This document shows, piece after piece, positions 17,607 to 27,254 of a DNA stretch of 64,000 nucleotides (position 1 is the first letter of the stretch; each line of letters begins with the position of its first letter). The stretch is taken from positions 22,006 through 86,005 of the forward strand of contig SSFR01000019.1 of assembly GCA_008015505.1 (NCBI GenBank), given 5' to 3'. The stretch comes from Pedobacter sp. (GTDB lineage Bacteria > Bacteroidota > Bacteroidia > Sphingobacteriales > Sphingobacteriaceae). The notes beneath the pieces were generated by a model. That model was not told where the DNA came from and searched no databases. It was given only the letters and a program-made list of their open reading frames with translations. Made by a program: the position numbers and the translations under genes.

Positions 17607-18434
17607 TTTATATTTGTTTTTTACTTTCAATGGACAAGTATGGGTAGAATACAGGCACAAGTGCTATCCATTGTCCTAGTTGCTATATTAGCTATGTGGA
17701 TACTCATTCGTACTAAATCCATACAATTTTCATATAATCTCGAAATGATACGAAGCGGGTTGAAATTTGGCCTCCCTCTTATACCGCACAACGTTGGCAG
17801 TATGATTCTTTTTATCACAGATCGAGTGATAATAAATAGGTTTATGGGACTATCTGAAGTCGGGGTTTATTCAGTTGCATTTCAACTATGTGGAGCGATG
17901 ACTCTTATTGCTAGCTCCTTCAATTTAGCTTATGCGCCTTGACTTTATAAACAATTAAGACTAAAAGACAATAACACAAAAAAAAGAATAGTCAAATTTA
18001 CGTACAGATATTTTATGGGCTTGCTTGCACTGGGAACCCTTATTTACTTTGGCATGACACTAGTTGTCCCTTTTTTCGTTGGCAATAAATTCACTTTATC
18101 TATTAAGTATTTTCCATACCTATTACTATCAAATATTTTTGGCGGCATGTATTTTATGGTATGTCACTATATATTTTATGCAGAAAAAACAAAATATTTA
18201 GCCTTAATCACTTTTTTATCTGCCATATTAAATATTCCATTATATTATTTCTTACTACAATATTATGGTACTCTAAGTGTGGTATATTCATTAGTTATCA
18301 TTAATCTGTTGATATTTTTAGCAACCTGGTTTGCTGCACAGAAATCATATCTTATGCCTTGGTTTGATAATTGGACGCTGGTTATAAATAAAAGAAACAT
18401 TAGAATCAATAAACAAACATCACACAACTATTGA
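17607..18434 (+). pseudogene. Partial second copy of wzx with a nonsense codon
   Basis: In-frame homology to residues about 167-430 of the intact flippase starts at 17607 (FIFVFYFQWTSMGRI against LIFVVYLKWAGMGRI). The first half of the gene is absent. At 17940-17942 a TGA replaces the TGG of AYAPWLYKQL (AYAP*LYKQL). The two copies are moderately diverged at first but nearly identical at DNA level from about 18140 to 18370, then their last codons differ. This mosaic suggests a divergent flippase gene that later exchanged its 3' part with wzx. Function is unlikely. Confidence 0.88.
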
Positions 18435-18446
18435 TTTAAAATACCT

Positions 18447-19316
18447 ATGATGAATAGATCAAAAATTTTCAGCACAATCAAACAGATGTGTCCCCCTATT
18501 GTTTTGGATATGATCAAAAAAAATCACGGTTATTTTATTAAAGCACAATGGGAATATGTACCAGAAGGATTTGATACCAATCAAGAAACAAAGGGGTGGA
18601 ACTTACAAAGTTTGGTTAACACCCAACTTAGCAAATGGGGTAGTTTTACTCAAAAAGTTACTTCGGAGGGGGCTTTAGGGGTTAATCATGAGTCATCTGA
18701 TATGACGTACACCTATGATATTGTTACGCACAATACACTGCTTACCTATGCTTACGCACTCCTGCTTACTGCACAAAATAAAAAAAGAATAAATGTTTTA
18801 GACTGGGGTGGAGGAATTGGTCATTATGGCGTCATTTCGGAAGAATTACTAAAAACAACCAATACTGAACTGGTTTATCATTGTTATGACCTGTCCTTAT
18901 TTTGCGATGCGGGCGCCAAACTCAATCCTCACTATAATTACTTTAGTCATACAGACTACCTCATCGGAAAACAATTTGACTTAGTTCTTGCAAGTAGTTC
19001 TTTGTGGTATGAAAAAGACTGGAAAAGTATATTAAGATTATTAAGTACCTCCACAAAAGAATATTTATATGTAACAAGAATGATTTTTATAAATAAGAAA
19101 GACAGTTATGTAGCTATCCAGCGACCAAATTTGTTAGGTTATAAAACAGAATATCTTTGTTGGGTTATTAATCAAAATGAATTACTAGACTTTGTTAAGT
19201 CACTTGGCTTTACTCTCGTAAGAGAAGTATATATTGGTCCTAGTTTCCCTATATTTAAAGCCCCTGAGCAAGGAAATTACAAAGGATTTTTATTTAAAAA
19301 ACATGAGCTTACCTAG
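18447..19316 (+). CDS. Putative SAM-dependent methyltransferase, TIGR04325/LIC12133 family
   Basis: 289 residues. The N-terminal AQWEYVPEGFD and GWN(L)QSLVNTQLSKWGSF region is typical of this family found in surface-sugar clusters; NVLDWGGGIGHYGVISEELL is a motif-I SAM-binding loop, with YHCYDLSLFCDAG as the following acidic residue and FDLVLASSSLWYEKDWKSIL as motif IV. It ends inside the next gene, overlapping FdtA by 14 bases. The substrate is unknown, probably a sugar of this polysaccharide. Confidence 0.78.
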   Translation: MMNRSKIFSTIKQMCPPIVLDMIKKNHGYFIKAQWEYVPEGFDTNQETKGWNLQSLVNTQLSKWGSFTQKVTSEGALGVNHESSDMTYTYDIVTHNTLLTYAYALLLTAQNKKRINVLDWGGGIGHYGVISEELLKTTNTELVYHCYDLSLFCDAGAKLNPHYNYFSHTDYLIGKQFDLVLASSSLWYEKDWKSILRLLSTSTKEYLYVTRMIFINKKDSYVAIQRPNLLGYKTEYLCWVINQNELLDFVKSLGFTLVREVYIGPSFPIFKAPEQGNYKGFLFKKHELT

Positions 19317-19704
19317 AATAATTACTTTCAAAAAAACAGGAGGAAATGAAATAGGATATCTCGTTCCTACTGAAGAATTCAAGGAAGTTCCATTTTCTAT
19401 TAAACGCACTTTCTGGACTTATCAAATTCCAAATGGCGTCACAAGAGGTGGCCATGCACATCATCTGACCCAACAGGTGTTGATATGTATTCATGGACTC
19501 ATTCAAGTAGAAACAACAGAAAAAAATGGCGATAAAGAGATATTCGTCCTAGATAGCCCACATATAGGACTGTATCTTCCCCCCGCTTCTTGGCATACAA
19601 TGACTTATAGCAACAATGCAATACAATTAGTTTTAGCCTCAGAATTATATGATGAAAAAGACTACATCCGAAACTTTTCCTCATTCATTAATCCCAATGA
19701 GTGA
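19303..19704 (+). CDS. fdtA: dTDP-4-keto-6-deoxyhexose 3,4-ketoisomerase (FdtA/QdtA, cupin)
   Basis: 133 residues from the ATG at 19303. Cupin fold with [31 protein letters not shown], whose His pair is the FdtA/WxcM active-site motif, and [20 protein letters not shown]. It shifts the keto group of dTDP-4-keto-6-deoxyglucose to C3 so that FdtB can aminate it. It overlaps the methyltransferase gene upstream and FdtB downstream (8 bases), a coupled trio. The dTDP-glucose synthesis genes rmlA and rmlB are not in the window. Confidence 0.88.
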   Translation: MSLPRIITFKKTGGNEIGYLVPTEEFKEVPFSIKRTFWTYQIPNGVTRGGHAHHLTQQVLICIHGLIQVETTEKNGDKEIFVLDSPHIGLYLPPASWHTMTYSNNAIQLVLASELYDEKDYIRNFSSFINPNE

Positions 19705-20812
19705 GCAGATACCCTTTTTCTCTTTTGCGTATCAAAATCAGATTTTAAGAGAGCAGTTGATCGAAGCCATGACTCAGGTACTGGATTCCAACTGGTATAT
19801 TATGGGTAATGCCCTGGAACAATTTGAATATGAATATGCACAATTCCACGAAATTGATTATTGCTTAGGCGTGGCCAATGGTTTAGATGCGCTTATCCTG
19901 TCATTAAAAGCCTTGGGTATACAAGCAAATGATGAAGTTTTAGTCCCCTCAAATACTTATATAGCCACTTGGCTCGCGATTAGTGAGGTAGGAGCTAAAC
20001 CCATCGGCGTAGAGCCATGTGAGAAAACCTTCAACTTAGACCCCCAAAAAATACAAGCAGCAATTACCCCTAGAACAAAGGCCATTATTCCAGTCCATTT
20101 ATATGGACAGTCTTGTGAAATGGACCAGATTATAGGTATTGCTCAAAAAAATAATCTTTTCGTTGTAGAAGATAACGCCCAAGCACATGGATCTAGATGT
20201 AATGGACAGATGACAGGTACATTTGGCCACATTAATGCCACTAGTTTTTATCCAGCTAAAAACTTAGGGGCATTAGGAGATGGTGGAGGAATCACCACGA
20301 GAGACAAAGAATTATATCAGAAAGCTAGAGTATTGAGAAACTATGGCTCCGAGAAAAAATACTACAACGAGGTAAAAGGTCATAATTCTAGACTAGATGA
20401 AATACAGGCGGCCATTCTCAGTGTTAAACTGAAGTACCTTAATGAGTTCACACAGCTAAGACAACATATAGCGGCTACATACACATCCTCACTACAAGGT
20501 ATAGGAGATATTATTATACCATACACACATCCAAAAGTCACTCACGTTTATCACCAATATATTATCCGTACTGACCATCGAGATGAATTACAACATTATT
20601 TAAACACCAAACAAATTGGAACATTAATTCATTATCCAGTCCCACCACATTTGCAGAAAGCCTATTCAGAATTAAATTTAACCGAAGGTACTTTCCCTAT
20701 TGCAGAAAATATGGCAAAAAAAATGCTGAGCTTGCCCATTTATCCTGGATTAAGTGAAGCAGATACAGCTCGCATTGTATCTACTATTTCTGATTTCTAT
20801 GCAAATCTATAA
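19697..20812 (+). CDS. fdtB: dTDP-3-amino-3,6-dideoxyhexose aminotransferase (FdtB-like, DegT family)
   Basis: PLP-dependent sugar aminotransferase. The ATG at 19697 ([15 protein letters not shown]) is preferred, giving 371 residues; an ATG at 19649 would lie deep in fdt[56 protein letters not shown] (PLP Asp) and [17 protein letters not shown] (Schiff-base Lys) are diagnostic. [29 protein letters not shown] is the FdtB/QdtB stretch. Acts directly after FdtA. No acetyltransferase FdtC/QdtC is next to it. Confidence 0.9.
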   Translation: MSEQIPFFSFAYQNQILREQLIEAMTQVLDSNWYIMGNALEQFEYEYAQFHEIDYCLGVANGLDALILSLKALGIQANDEVLVPSNTYIATWLAISEVGAKPIGVEPCEKTFNLDPQKIQAAITPRTKAIIPVHLYGQSCEMDQIIGIAQKNNLFVVEDNAQAHGSRCNGQMTGTFGHINATSFYPAKNLGALGDGGGITTRDKELYQKARVLRNYGSEKKYYNEVKGHNSRLDEIQAAILSVKLKYLNEFTQLRQHIAATYTSSLQGIGDIIIPYTHPKVTHVYHQYIIRTDHRDELQHYLNTKQIGTLIHYPVPPHLQKAYSELNLTEGTFPIAENMAKKMLSLPIYPGLSEADTARIVSTISDFYANL

Positions 20813-20815
20813 TAT

Positions 20816-21799
20816 ATGAAGAGGAGATTTTGTACCCTTTTTGACAAAAATTATTTACCCCAATTACTTGTATTAGTCGAATCCCTTGAAGCTCATGTAG
20901 GCAGTTTCACAATTTATTGTTTTTGCATGGATAACGAGAGTTTTCTCTATTTAAAAGGACTAAACCATCCGAATCTAATACTCGTTTCACATACATCATT
21001 GGAGTCGCATATTCCTGAGCTGATTACGGCCAAATCTAATCGATCAAAAGTTGAGTACTACTTTACCTGTACGGCTTCTACTTGTAGCTATGTCTTTGAA
21101 CATAATCCAACTATCGACCTATTGACCTATTTAGATGCGGATCTCTGTTTCTATTCCTCTCCTGAAATTATTTACCATGAATTAGAGAATTACTCTATTG
21201 GTATTATTGCCCATAAATTTTATGGATTATGGAGATATTATGCCAAATACGGAAAATTCAATGTAGGTTGGGTATCCTTTAAAAATGATGAAAATGGGAG
21301 AAAATGTTTAAACGATTGGAAATATGATTGCCTAGAGTGGTGCTATGATCGCCTAGAAAATGGCAAATATGCCGACCAAAAGTATCTTGACGCTTGGCCC
21401 AAAAAGTATCATGGCGTATATGAAATCAAACATCCTGGTGCAAATTTAGCTCCCTGGAATGTCGGACAGTATCAATTAGCCCTAAACGCTGAGGATAAAA
21501 TTGAAGTCAATAATTACCCACTTATTTTTTATCACTTTGCCAACTTCAAACAAGTTGCACCAACACAATATTACACCAGTGTCAGTAAATATCTTGTAAA
21601 GTTATCGGGAGTTTTATTACACGAAATTTATCTTCCCTATGCGTATAAATTAAATCACTACAATAAAAAATTAGGGTATAAATACCTCCATAAAGAACGA
21701 AATGAGATTTATACATCGAACATTAGCCTAGCCATTAAACAACTCTCGCGAAATATTCGTCAAATACTTTGCAAAGACAATCTTTCTATTTCCAGTTAA
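20816..21799 (+). CDS. Putative glycosyltransferase, GT8-like GT-A fold
   Basis: 327 residues three bases after fdtB. The N-terminus FCTLFDKNYLPQLLVLVESLE is the GT-A strand-loop start of GT8-like proteins; LLTYLDADLCFYSSPE holds the DxD metal-binding motif, and FNVGWVSFKNDENGRKCLNDW matches the NxG segment. DQKYLDAWPKKY and LAPWNVGQYQL resemble the late conserved regions of this group. Donor and acceptor are unknown; it should add one residue of the repeat unit. Confidence 0.7.
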   Translation: MKRRFCTLFDKNYLPQLLVLVESLEAHVGSFTIYCFCMDNESFLYLKGLNHPNLILVSHTSLESHIPELITAKSNRSKVEYYFTCTASTCSYVFEHNPTIDLLTYLDADLCFYSSPEIIYHELENYSIGIIAHKFYGLWRYYAKYGKFNVGWVSFKNDENGRKCLNDWKYDCLEWCYDRLENGKYADQKYLDAWPKKYHGVYEIKHPGANLAPWNVGQYQLALNAEDKIEVNNYPLIFYHFANFKQVAPTQYYTSVSKYLVKLSGVLLHEIYLPYAYKLNHYNKKLGYKYLHKERNEIYTSNISLAIKQLSRNIRQILCKDNLSISS

Positions 21800-21829
21800 A
21801 CTAATGGACCGAGTCTATCAATTAAAATA

Positions 21830-22582
21830 ATGAGGGTTTCCATTATCACCGCTACCTATAATTCAGCACAGTTCTTAGCAGATTGTATTGAATCTGTCAT
21901 TCATCAGGACTACCCCCACATTGAACACATCATTATCGATGGGAAATCAAAAGACAAGACCGTGGAAGTGATTCAATCTTATGACGATCAAATCAATAAA
22001 TGGATTTCTGAACCAGATACAGGTATTTACGACGCCATCAATAAAGGAATTCGGTTAGCCACCGGAGACATTGTGGGTATTTTAAACTCTGATGACTTCT
22101 TTGCTGATCCGGGGGTAATCTCAAGAATAGTAAAAGCACTGCAAAATACTGGTAAGCAAATCGTTTTTGCAGATGTGGAATTTATTGATCGGTTAGATAC
22201 ATCCAAAGTAATACGTCACTATTCCTCGAAGTATTTTAGACCATGGCTATTTCGATTTGGATTCCAACCTGCACACCCCACCTTCTATACTTACCGCGCT
22301 AACTTTGAAAAATATGGTTTTTACAGAACAGACCTAAAAATTGCTGGTGATTTTGAATTATTACTACGATTCATCTACAAGTATAAACTGCTTTATAGCT
22401 ATGAAAATGAAACTTGGGTCAGAATGAGAATAGGGGGAACCAGTACTTCCGGGATCCAAAGTATCTTGAAACTTAATACCGAAATCGTTAAAGCCTGTAA
22501 AATAAATGGAGTATTTACTCACCCTATCTTGGTATACAGTAAATATTTAGTCAAATGGTGGGGGTTTATCTTTGACAAATAA
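21830..22582 (+). CDS. Family 2 glycosyltransferase
   Basis: 250 residues. VSIITATYNSAQFLADCIESVIHQDYPHIEHIIIDGKSKDKTVEVI is the classic GT2 opening; SEPDTGIYDAINKGIRLATGDIVGILNSDDFF contains the nucleotide-binding region and the DD acidic motif (NSDD). RPWLFRFGFQPAHPTFYTYR follows, as in WcaA-like enzymes. Cytoplasmic, adding a sugar to lipid-linked intermediates. It is the last intact gene of the cluster before the IS element. Confidence 0.88.
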   Translation: MRVSIITATYNSAQFLADCIESVIHQDYPHIEHIIIDGKSKDKTVEVIQSYDDQINKWISEPDTGIYDAINKGIRLATGDIVGILNSDDFFADPGVISRIVKALQNTGKQIVFADVEFIDRLDTSKVIRHYSSKYFRPWLFRFGFQPAHPTFYTYRANFEKYGFYRTDLKIAGDFELLLRFIYKYKLLYSYENETWVRMRIGGTSTSGIQSILKLNTEIVKACKINGVFTHPILVYSKYLVKWWGFIFDK

Positions 22583-22608
22583 ATTCTAAACACAGCCTTA
22601 TAATTGTA

Positions 22609-22680
22609 ATGGACAAAAAACCAATTTCATTCGGGAATAATATCCTTATTGGATTGCTCTTTTTAAGGTTGTGTTTTTAA
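22609..22680 (+). pseudogene. 5' stub of a gene cut off by the IS element
   Basis: An ATG 26 bases after the glycosyltransferase opens MDKKPISFGNNILIGLLFL, a plausible start of a membrane protein, which enters the IS left end at 22667 and stops at 22680. No continuation is seen beyond the IS right end. It probably was the next cluster gene, removed by the insertion or a later deletion. Confidence 0.4.
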
Positions 22681-23442
22681 ATGTATGCTAGCTTTTTGTT
22701 TCTGTGATTCATAACAAGCTTGAGAGCAGTATAATGATTAAATAGTCTTTTGGAAAAAGCAGTAGTTCTTCTAATGAGTCTCTTGCAACTATTTCTTAAA
22801 TAGGTATTTACCCCTTCAATAGCTTTGGTAAATCGTTTTCCAATAAGGTGCGAATCAGGATGAAATACTTCTTTAAAAGCCTTCCATGCATCTGTACACG
22901 AAAAGTTTACCGTGATGTTTTGCATTCGTTTTAGCAGGACTTTAACTGTCTTTTTAGTTCTTTTTCCCATTGTTACAGCCAATATTTCTTTACTTTTAGC
23001 ACAATAGGCATAAAGAATCCACACTTTCTTTTTTACTCCCAACGAAACTATAGAGTTCATCAACCTCTACTCGATCATAATTAGTATGTTTTGGTTTTAG
23101 CTCAAAATCAGCTTGTGATGTTAAGATGCCCAACACACAACAAGTTTGACTGATATTTAAAATATCAGCAATATCGCCGTATGCCTGAACCTCGAACTAA
23201 CATTCTCAGAGCCATACGCTTTACCATTGTTTCTGCACACCAGTATAGGTACAAATCCTGGAATTGTTTACCACAGCTTTTACAACGATAGGTTTGCATT
23301 CCATTTCTCTTGTGACCATTTTTTACCACCTTATGTCCCATAACAGTTAGGACAATCCAAACTTTGTTTTATTCGCATTATTACAAAATTCGCTCTTACT
23401 GTTTTTCTTTTGTCAACCCATCATACATTTTGGACCACTACC
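22667..23442 (-). mobile_element. Decayed IS1-family insertion sequence
   Basis: The element is about 776 bases, the size of IS1. Its ends are imperfect 21-base inverted repeats: GGTTGTGTTTTTAAATGTATG at 22667-22687 and, on the minus strand, GGTAGTGGTCCAAAATGTATG at 23422-23442 (16 of 21 identical). It encloses a frameshifted IS1-type transposase on the minus strand. No target-site duplication can be seen, suggesting that a flank was deleted after insertion. It separates the plus-strand sugar cluster from the minus-strand fucose synthase gene. Confidence 0.78.
22677..23378 (-). pseudogene. IS1-family transposase (InsA/InsB) with several frameshifts
   Basis: From an ATG near 23378 the zinc-finger part reads SLDCPNCYG, then after a shift NGHKRNGMQTYRCKSCGKQF, the InsA C4 finger. 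Further pieces in changing frames lead to VEVDELYSFVG, which holds the first catalytic Asp. A shift in an A-run then gives VWILYAYCAKSKEILAV and the long open stretch to AIEGVNTYLRNSCKRL at 22677, the InsB part with the remaining acidic residues. At least three frame changes make it inactive. Confidence 0.8.
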
Positions 23443-23491
23443 AAAATTCGGCTACATTACTAAGAGCCGATCTAAATCAAATATAGGTTTC

Positions 23492-24430
23492 TCAAGCAGA
23501 AATAGCCTCCCGCTTCAAAAAATCAGCATAAGCCAATCGAACGCCTTCTTCTAGTTCCACATGATGTTTCCAGCCTAAAGTATGAAGCTTGGAAACATCT
23601 AGCAGCTTCCGAGGAGTTCCGTCTGGCTTGGTAGTATCAAAATTTAATTTACCAACGTACCCAATACATGCTTTAATAAGCATCGCCAGTTCATTGATAG
23701 TTAAATCTTCTCCAGTTCCAATATTGATTAGCTGAGGCTCATCGTAGTGCTGCATCAAGAAATAACAAGCATCAGCTAAGTCATCGGCAAATAAAAATTC
23801 ACGCTTGGGGGTTCCGGTACCCCAAATACTTACTTCTGGAACTCCTTTGATCTTTGCCTCATGAAACTTACGGATTAAGGCTGGTAAAACGTGAGAGTTT
23901 TGCGGATGATAGTTGTCATTATAGCCATATAGATTAGTCGGCATAACGGAAATAAAATTACACCCATATTGATGCCTATAAGCTTCACATAACTTAATCC
24001 CAGCAATCTTAGCAATGGCATAAGGCTCATTCGTGGGCTCTAGTGGACCTGTGAGCAAATATTCCTCCTTCAACGGTTGTGGAGCTAGCTTCGGATAAAT
24101 ACAACTGGAACCTAAAAACATCAGCTTTTTAACACCCGCCAAATGAGCATAATGAATGACATTATTCTGGATGACTAAATTATCATACAAAAAGTCTGCT
24201 CGATAGGTATTATTAGCCACAATTCCACCTACTTTAGCCGCAGCTAAAAAAACATACTCGGGATTTTCTGAAGCAAAAAAATCAGCCACTTGCTGCTGAC
24301 TTCGAAGATCTAATACAGACGACTCTCGACTAATTAAATTCGAATACCCCTCCTGCTCAAGCTTTCTGAAAATAGCCGAACCAACCATTCCGCGATGCCC
24401 AGCGACATATATTTTAGCATTTTTTTCCAT
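23492..24430 (-). CDS. fcl: GDP-L-fucose synthase
   Basis: NADPH-dependent epimerase/reductase converting GDP-4-keto-6-deoxymannose to GDP-L-fucose. 312 residues: [16 protein letters not shown] is the dinucleotide motif, [14 protein letters not shown] and [17 protein letters not shown] carry the Ser/Cys active site, and [17 protein letters not shown] the Yxxx[21 protein letters not shown] is the substrate-binding loop. Its partner gmd is not in the window. The gene faces the sugar cluster across the IS remnant and diverges from trmB; it may belong to the same polysaccharide pathway. Confidence 0.95.
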   Translation of the reverse strand: MEKNAKIYVAGHRGMVGSAIFRKLEQEGYSNLISRESSVLDLRSQQQVADFFASENPEYVFLAAAKVGGIVANNTYRADFLYDNLVIQNNVIHYAHLAGVKKLMFLGSSCIYPKLAPQPLKEEYLLTGPLEPTNEPYAIAKIAGIKLCEAYRHQYGCNFISVMPTNLYGYNDNYHPQNSHVLPALIRKFHEAKIKGVPEVSIWGTGTPKREFLFADDLADACYFLMQHYDEPQLINIGTGEDLTINELAMLIKACIGYVGKLNFDTTKPDGTPRKLLDVSKLHTLGWKHHVELEEGVRLAYADFLKREAISA

Positions 24431-24484
24431 TAAAATAGCGTATAGGCGCTAAGATAAAACTATTTTTGTGGTTGGTTTACGATT

Positions 24485-25135
24485 ATGGGGAAAGATAAAT
24501 TACGTCGCTTTGCTGAAATTGCCACATTCGACAACGTATTGGAGCTGGAAGAAGGCAAAAAACTAAAAGGGAACTGGAGCTGGGCACAATTTGGAAATAA
24601 CCACCCCATTGTTTTAGAGCTGGCTTGCGGAAAGGGAGAATATACGGTCAATCTAGCCCAGCTATTTCCAGACAAGAATTTTATCGGCATCGACTATAAA
24701 GGCAACCGAATCTGGCGCGGCGCTAAAACAGCTATTGAAGAAAATATTCCCAATGTCGCTTTCTTACGGATCCAAATCGAAAATATCCTGGATTATTTTG
24801 AAACAAACGAAATATCCGAAATATGGATCACCTTCCCTGATCCTCAACCACAGGTCAGTCGTGAGAAGAAACGATTGACGGCTCCTCGATTTTTGGAGAT
24901 GTACAAAGTCATTTTAAAACCCGAGGCAAGCATTCATCTAAAAACAGACAATGACGCCCTTCATGCTTACACACGCGAAAAAATAGAAGAATTAAACCTC
25001 CATCTACATGTATCTACCCCCGATTTGTACCACTCCGAATTTGTAACTGAGGTACTTTCTATCAAGACATACTATGAAAAAAAATATTTGGCGAGCAGTA
25101 AAAACATCAACTATCTCAAGTTTAGTTTTAGATAA
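24485..25135 (+). CDS. trmB: tRNA (guanine-N7-)-methyltransferase
   Basis: Methylates G46 of tRNA with SAM. 216 residues; LELACGKGEYTVNLAQLFPDKNFIGIDYKGNRIWRGAKTA is the SAM-binding motif I region, and ISEIWITFPDPQPQVSREKKRLTAPRFLEMY is the diagnostic TrmB signature (ITFPDPxP...K..R). LKTDNDALHAYT follows. Single gene divergent from fcl. Confidence 0.95.
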   Translation: MGKDKLRRFAEIATFDNVLELEEGKKLKGNWSWAQFGNNHPIVLELACGKGEYTVNLAQLFPDKNFIGIDYKGNRIWRGAKTAIEENIPNVAFLRIQIENILDYFETNEISEIWITFPDPQPQVSREKKRLTAPRFLEMYKVILKPEASIHLKTDNDALHAYTREKIEELNLHLHVSTPDLYHSEFVTEVLSIKTYYEKKYLASSKNINYLKFSFR

Positions 25136-25231
25136 TCACTTCGGAAATTTATCCATCCCATTGCACCTATTGTCCATTTATTGAAGCTCTATTTCATAGG
25201 ATCTTTGACATAGTCAGACAATTAAATACAA

Positions 25232-25780
25232 ATGACCATGGAAAAGTTCATAGTTCCTAGCAGAGGAGAAGTATCTGCAAATAACAAAATCATCTTTGAT
25301 AGGTTTCAAAAAGCATTAGGGTTTGTTCCAAACTTATATGCAACAATGGCATACTCCGACACAGGTTTGGAAAACTACGTCAGTTTTCAAAATGCCAAAA
25401 CCTCTTTAAGTAAAAGAGAAAAAGAAATAGTAAATATCTTAGCTAGTCAACAAAACGGTTGCCGCTACTGCCAATCAGCCCATACAGTAATTGGAAAAAT
25501 GAATGGCTTTGCAGATGACGAAATTCTTGAAATCCGAAACGGATCAGCTTCATTCGATGACAAACTAAATGCACTTGCTCATCTTACTTATGAAATACTG
25601 ACTTTGAAAGGCAATGTAACGCAAAAAACACTCGATCGCTTTTTTGATGCAGGATACACTCATGGAAATGTTGTTGATGTAGTTTTGGCAGTAGCCGAAA
25701 TCACCGTTACGAATTACCTGCATAATATCACACAAATCCCTATCGACTTTCCTCTTGCGCCCGAACTAGCAATCAGCTAA
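25232..25780 (+). CDS. Carboxymuconolactone decarboxylase/AhpD-like peroxidase-related protein
   Basis: 182 residues. CRYCQSAHTVIGKM is the AhpD CxxC...H redox motif within an all-helical CMD domain (NILASQQNGCRYCQSAH). The N-terminus FDRFQKALGFVPNLYATMAYS and the central ALAHLTYEILTLKGN are typical of the peroxidase-related family. It probably acts in thiol-based peroxide defence; the partner is unknown. It is followed by a good hairpin terminator, so it is a single transcription unit. An in-frame ATG at 25238 is an equal start candidate. Confidence 0.82.
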   Translation: MTMEKFIVPSRGEVSANNKIIFDRFQKALGFVPNLYATMAYSDTGLENYVSFQNAKTSLSKREKEIVNILASQQNGCRYCQSAHTVIGKMNGFADDEILEIRNGSASFDDKLNALAHLTYEILTLKGNVTQKTLDRFFDAGYTHGNVVDVVLAVAEITVTNYLHNITQIPIDFPLAPELAIS

Positions 25781-25814
25781 AGATTAGATTTTTTACCTTA
25801 CACAAAAACCTGCA

Positions 25815-25850
25815 AAGGGAAGGATATAACTAAAACAATGTCCTTCCCTT
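25815..25850 (+). terminator. Hairpin terminator after AhpD-like gene
   Basis: AAGGGAAGGA (25815-25824) pairs perfectly with TCCTTCCCTT (25841-25850) across a 16-base loop. It sits 35 bases after the stop codon, but lacks a long T-run. Confidence 0.65.
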
Positions 25851-25923
25851 AAACAGATTCAAAATACAAAGAAGGTGCCTTAATAAAATCACAATTGATT
25901 TCCAACTTTAATAACTCTCGACA

Positions 25924-26337
25924 ATGGAACAGAAGCTACCATTACCTCCTTTTAATGAGGTAACAGCAAAACAAAAAGTACAGCTAGCAGAAGATGCCTG
26001 GAATACCCAAGATCCTGAAAAAATTTGTTTGGCGTACTCCGTCGACACAGAATGGCGTAACAGAACAGAATTTATTCATGGACGTGAACAGGTCAAAGTA
26101 TTTTTAAAACGCAAATGGGAAAAAGAGCTGAATTATAAACTCAAAAAAGAATTATGGGGCTTTCGCGAAAATCGTATGGCTGTATTATTTGAATACGAAT
26201 ACCAAAATTCAGAAGGACAGTGGTTCAGGGCTTATGGTAACGAAAATTGGGAGTTTGATAAAAATGGTTTGATGATAAAACGATATGCTAGTATCAATGA
26301 TTTAGCTATCGACGAGCGGGACAGAAAATTTCACTAA
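25924..26337 (+). CDS. SnoaL-like/DUF1348 protein
   Basis: 137 residues of the NTF2-like fold. [47 protein letters not shown] and [36 protein letters not shown] are the DUF1348 signature. Members are small cytosolic proteins of unknown activity, often called nuclear transport factor 2-like. It precedes the AraC regulator gene by a few bases and may be co-transcribed with it. Confidence 0.85.
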   Translation: MEQKLPLPPFNEVTAKQKVQLAEDAWNTQDPEKICLAYSVDTEWRNRTEFIHGREQVKVFLKRKWEKELNYKLKKELWGFRENRMAVLFEYEYQNSEGQWFRAYGNENWEFDKNGLMIKRYASINDLAIDERDRKFH

Positions 26338-26350
26338 TGCCTTGAATAAA

Positions 26351-27229
26351 ATGATGAGTCAGGATACGCTTTCTTTAATTAACCCACAAACTGGCAAATT
26401 GGCCTTCAAGTTATTTTCATTTGAAGACAGTGATCTTTTTAACCACATACAACGTCTAAATTACTACACGATCATTTGGACTCAAATTGGGCATGGTAAA
26501 TTGAAAGCCAATTTTTCAGAATATGAATTTATAGACAACTCCCTATTTGCTTTTTCTCCCTATCAACCATTCATGCTACAAGCACGTGAAAAATTAAAAG
26601 GAATAGCATTAAATTTTCATCCCGATTTTTTTTGCATTCACAAACATCAACAAGAAGTGGCTTGCAATGGAGTTTTGTTCAACAACATCTATCTTCCACC
26701 CTTTGTTTTAGTAGATCCGATAACGGAAAGCACACTTAAAATGCTATTGGAACAAATAAAAACAGAAATTCAAAATCCTGCATTAGCCCAGTATGAACTA
26801 TTAATTTCGTACTTGAAAATATTTTTAATAACTGCATCACGACTAAAAACAGAGCAGCAGCACGAAACACAACAAACTATTCCAAATAACAAGGAACCTT
26901 TCATCCTCCAAAACCTAAAAAACTATATTGAACTGCACTTTAAGAACAAGCACTCGGCTAGTGAGTATGCAAACTTATTAAACATCACGCCTAAGGCACT
27001 AACTAAAATCACAAAAAGACACTTCAATAAAACATTGACTGATTTGATTGCCGAACGCATTGTGATAGAAGCTAAAAGCGAACTTTATTTAACCAACAAA
27101 CCGGTAAAAACCATCGCTTACGAATTGGGCTATGATGATGAATATTATTTCAGTCGTTTCTTTAAAAACAACGCTAACGTGTCGCCACAAACTTACCGAG
27201 ATACTGTGGGCTTTGCAAAAGGAGAATAA
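26351..27229 (+). CDS. AraC-family transcriptional regulator
   Basis: About 292 residues. The N-terminal half (YYTIIWTQIGHGKLKANFSEYEFIDNSLFAFSPYQPF) is a cupin-like sensing domain. The C-terminal hundred residues hold two HTH motifs: SASEYANLLNITPKALTKITKRHFNKT and KTIAYELGYDDEYYFSRFFKNNANVSPQTYR, the AraC signature. Starts considered: TTG 26342, ATG 26351, ATG 26354; ATG 26351 is chosen. Its targets may be the adjoining DUF1348 and AhpD-like genes, as is common for such small redox loci. Confidence 0.9.
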   Translation: MMSQDTLSLINPQTGKLAFKLFSFEDSDLFNHIQRLNYYTIIWTQIGHGKLKANFSEYEFIDNSLFAFSPYQPFMLQAREKLKGIALNFHPDFFCIHKHQQEVACNGVLFNNIYLPPFVLVDPITESTLKMLLEQIKTEIQNPALAQYELLISYLKIFLITASRLKTEQQHETQQTIPNNKEPFILQNLKNYIELHFKNKHSASEYANLLNITPKALTKITKRHFNKTLTDLIAERIVIEAKSELYLTNKPVKTIAYELGYDDEYYFSRFFKNNANVSPQTYRDTVGFAKGE

Positions 27230-27254
27230 CACAGTCTACAATTTAGGTTTAAAC

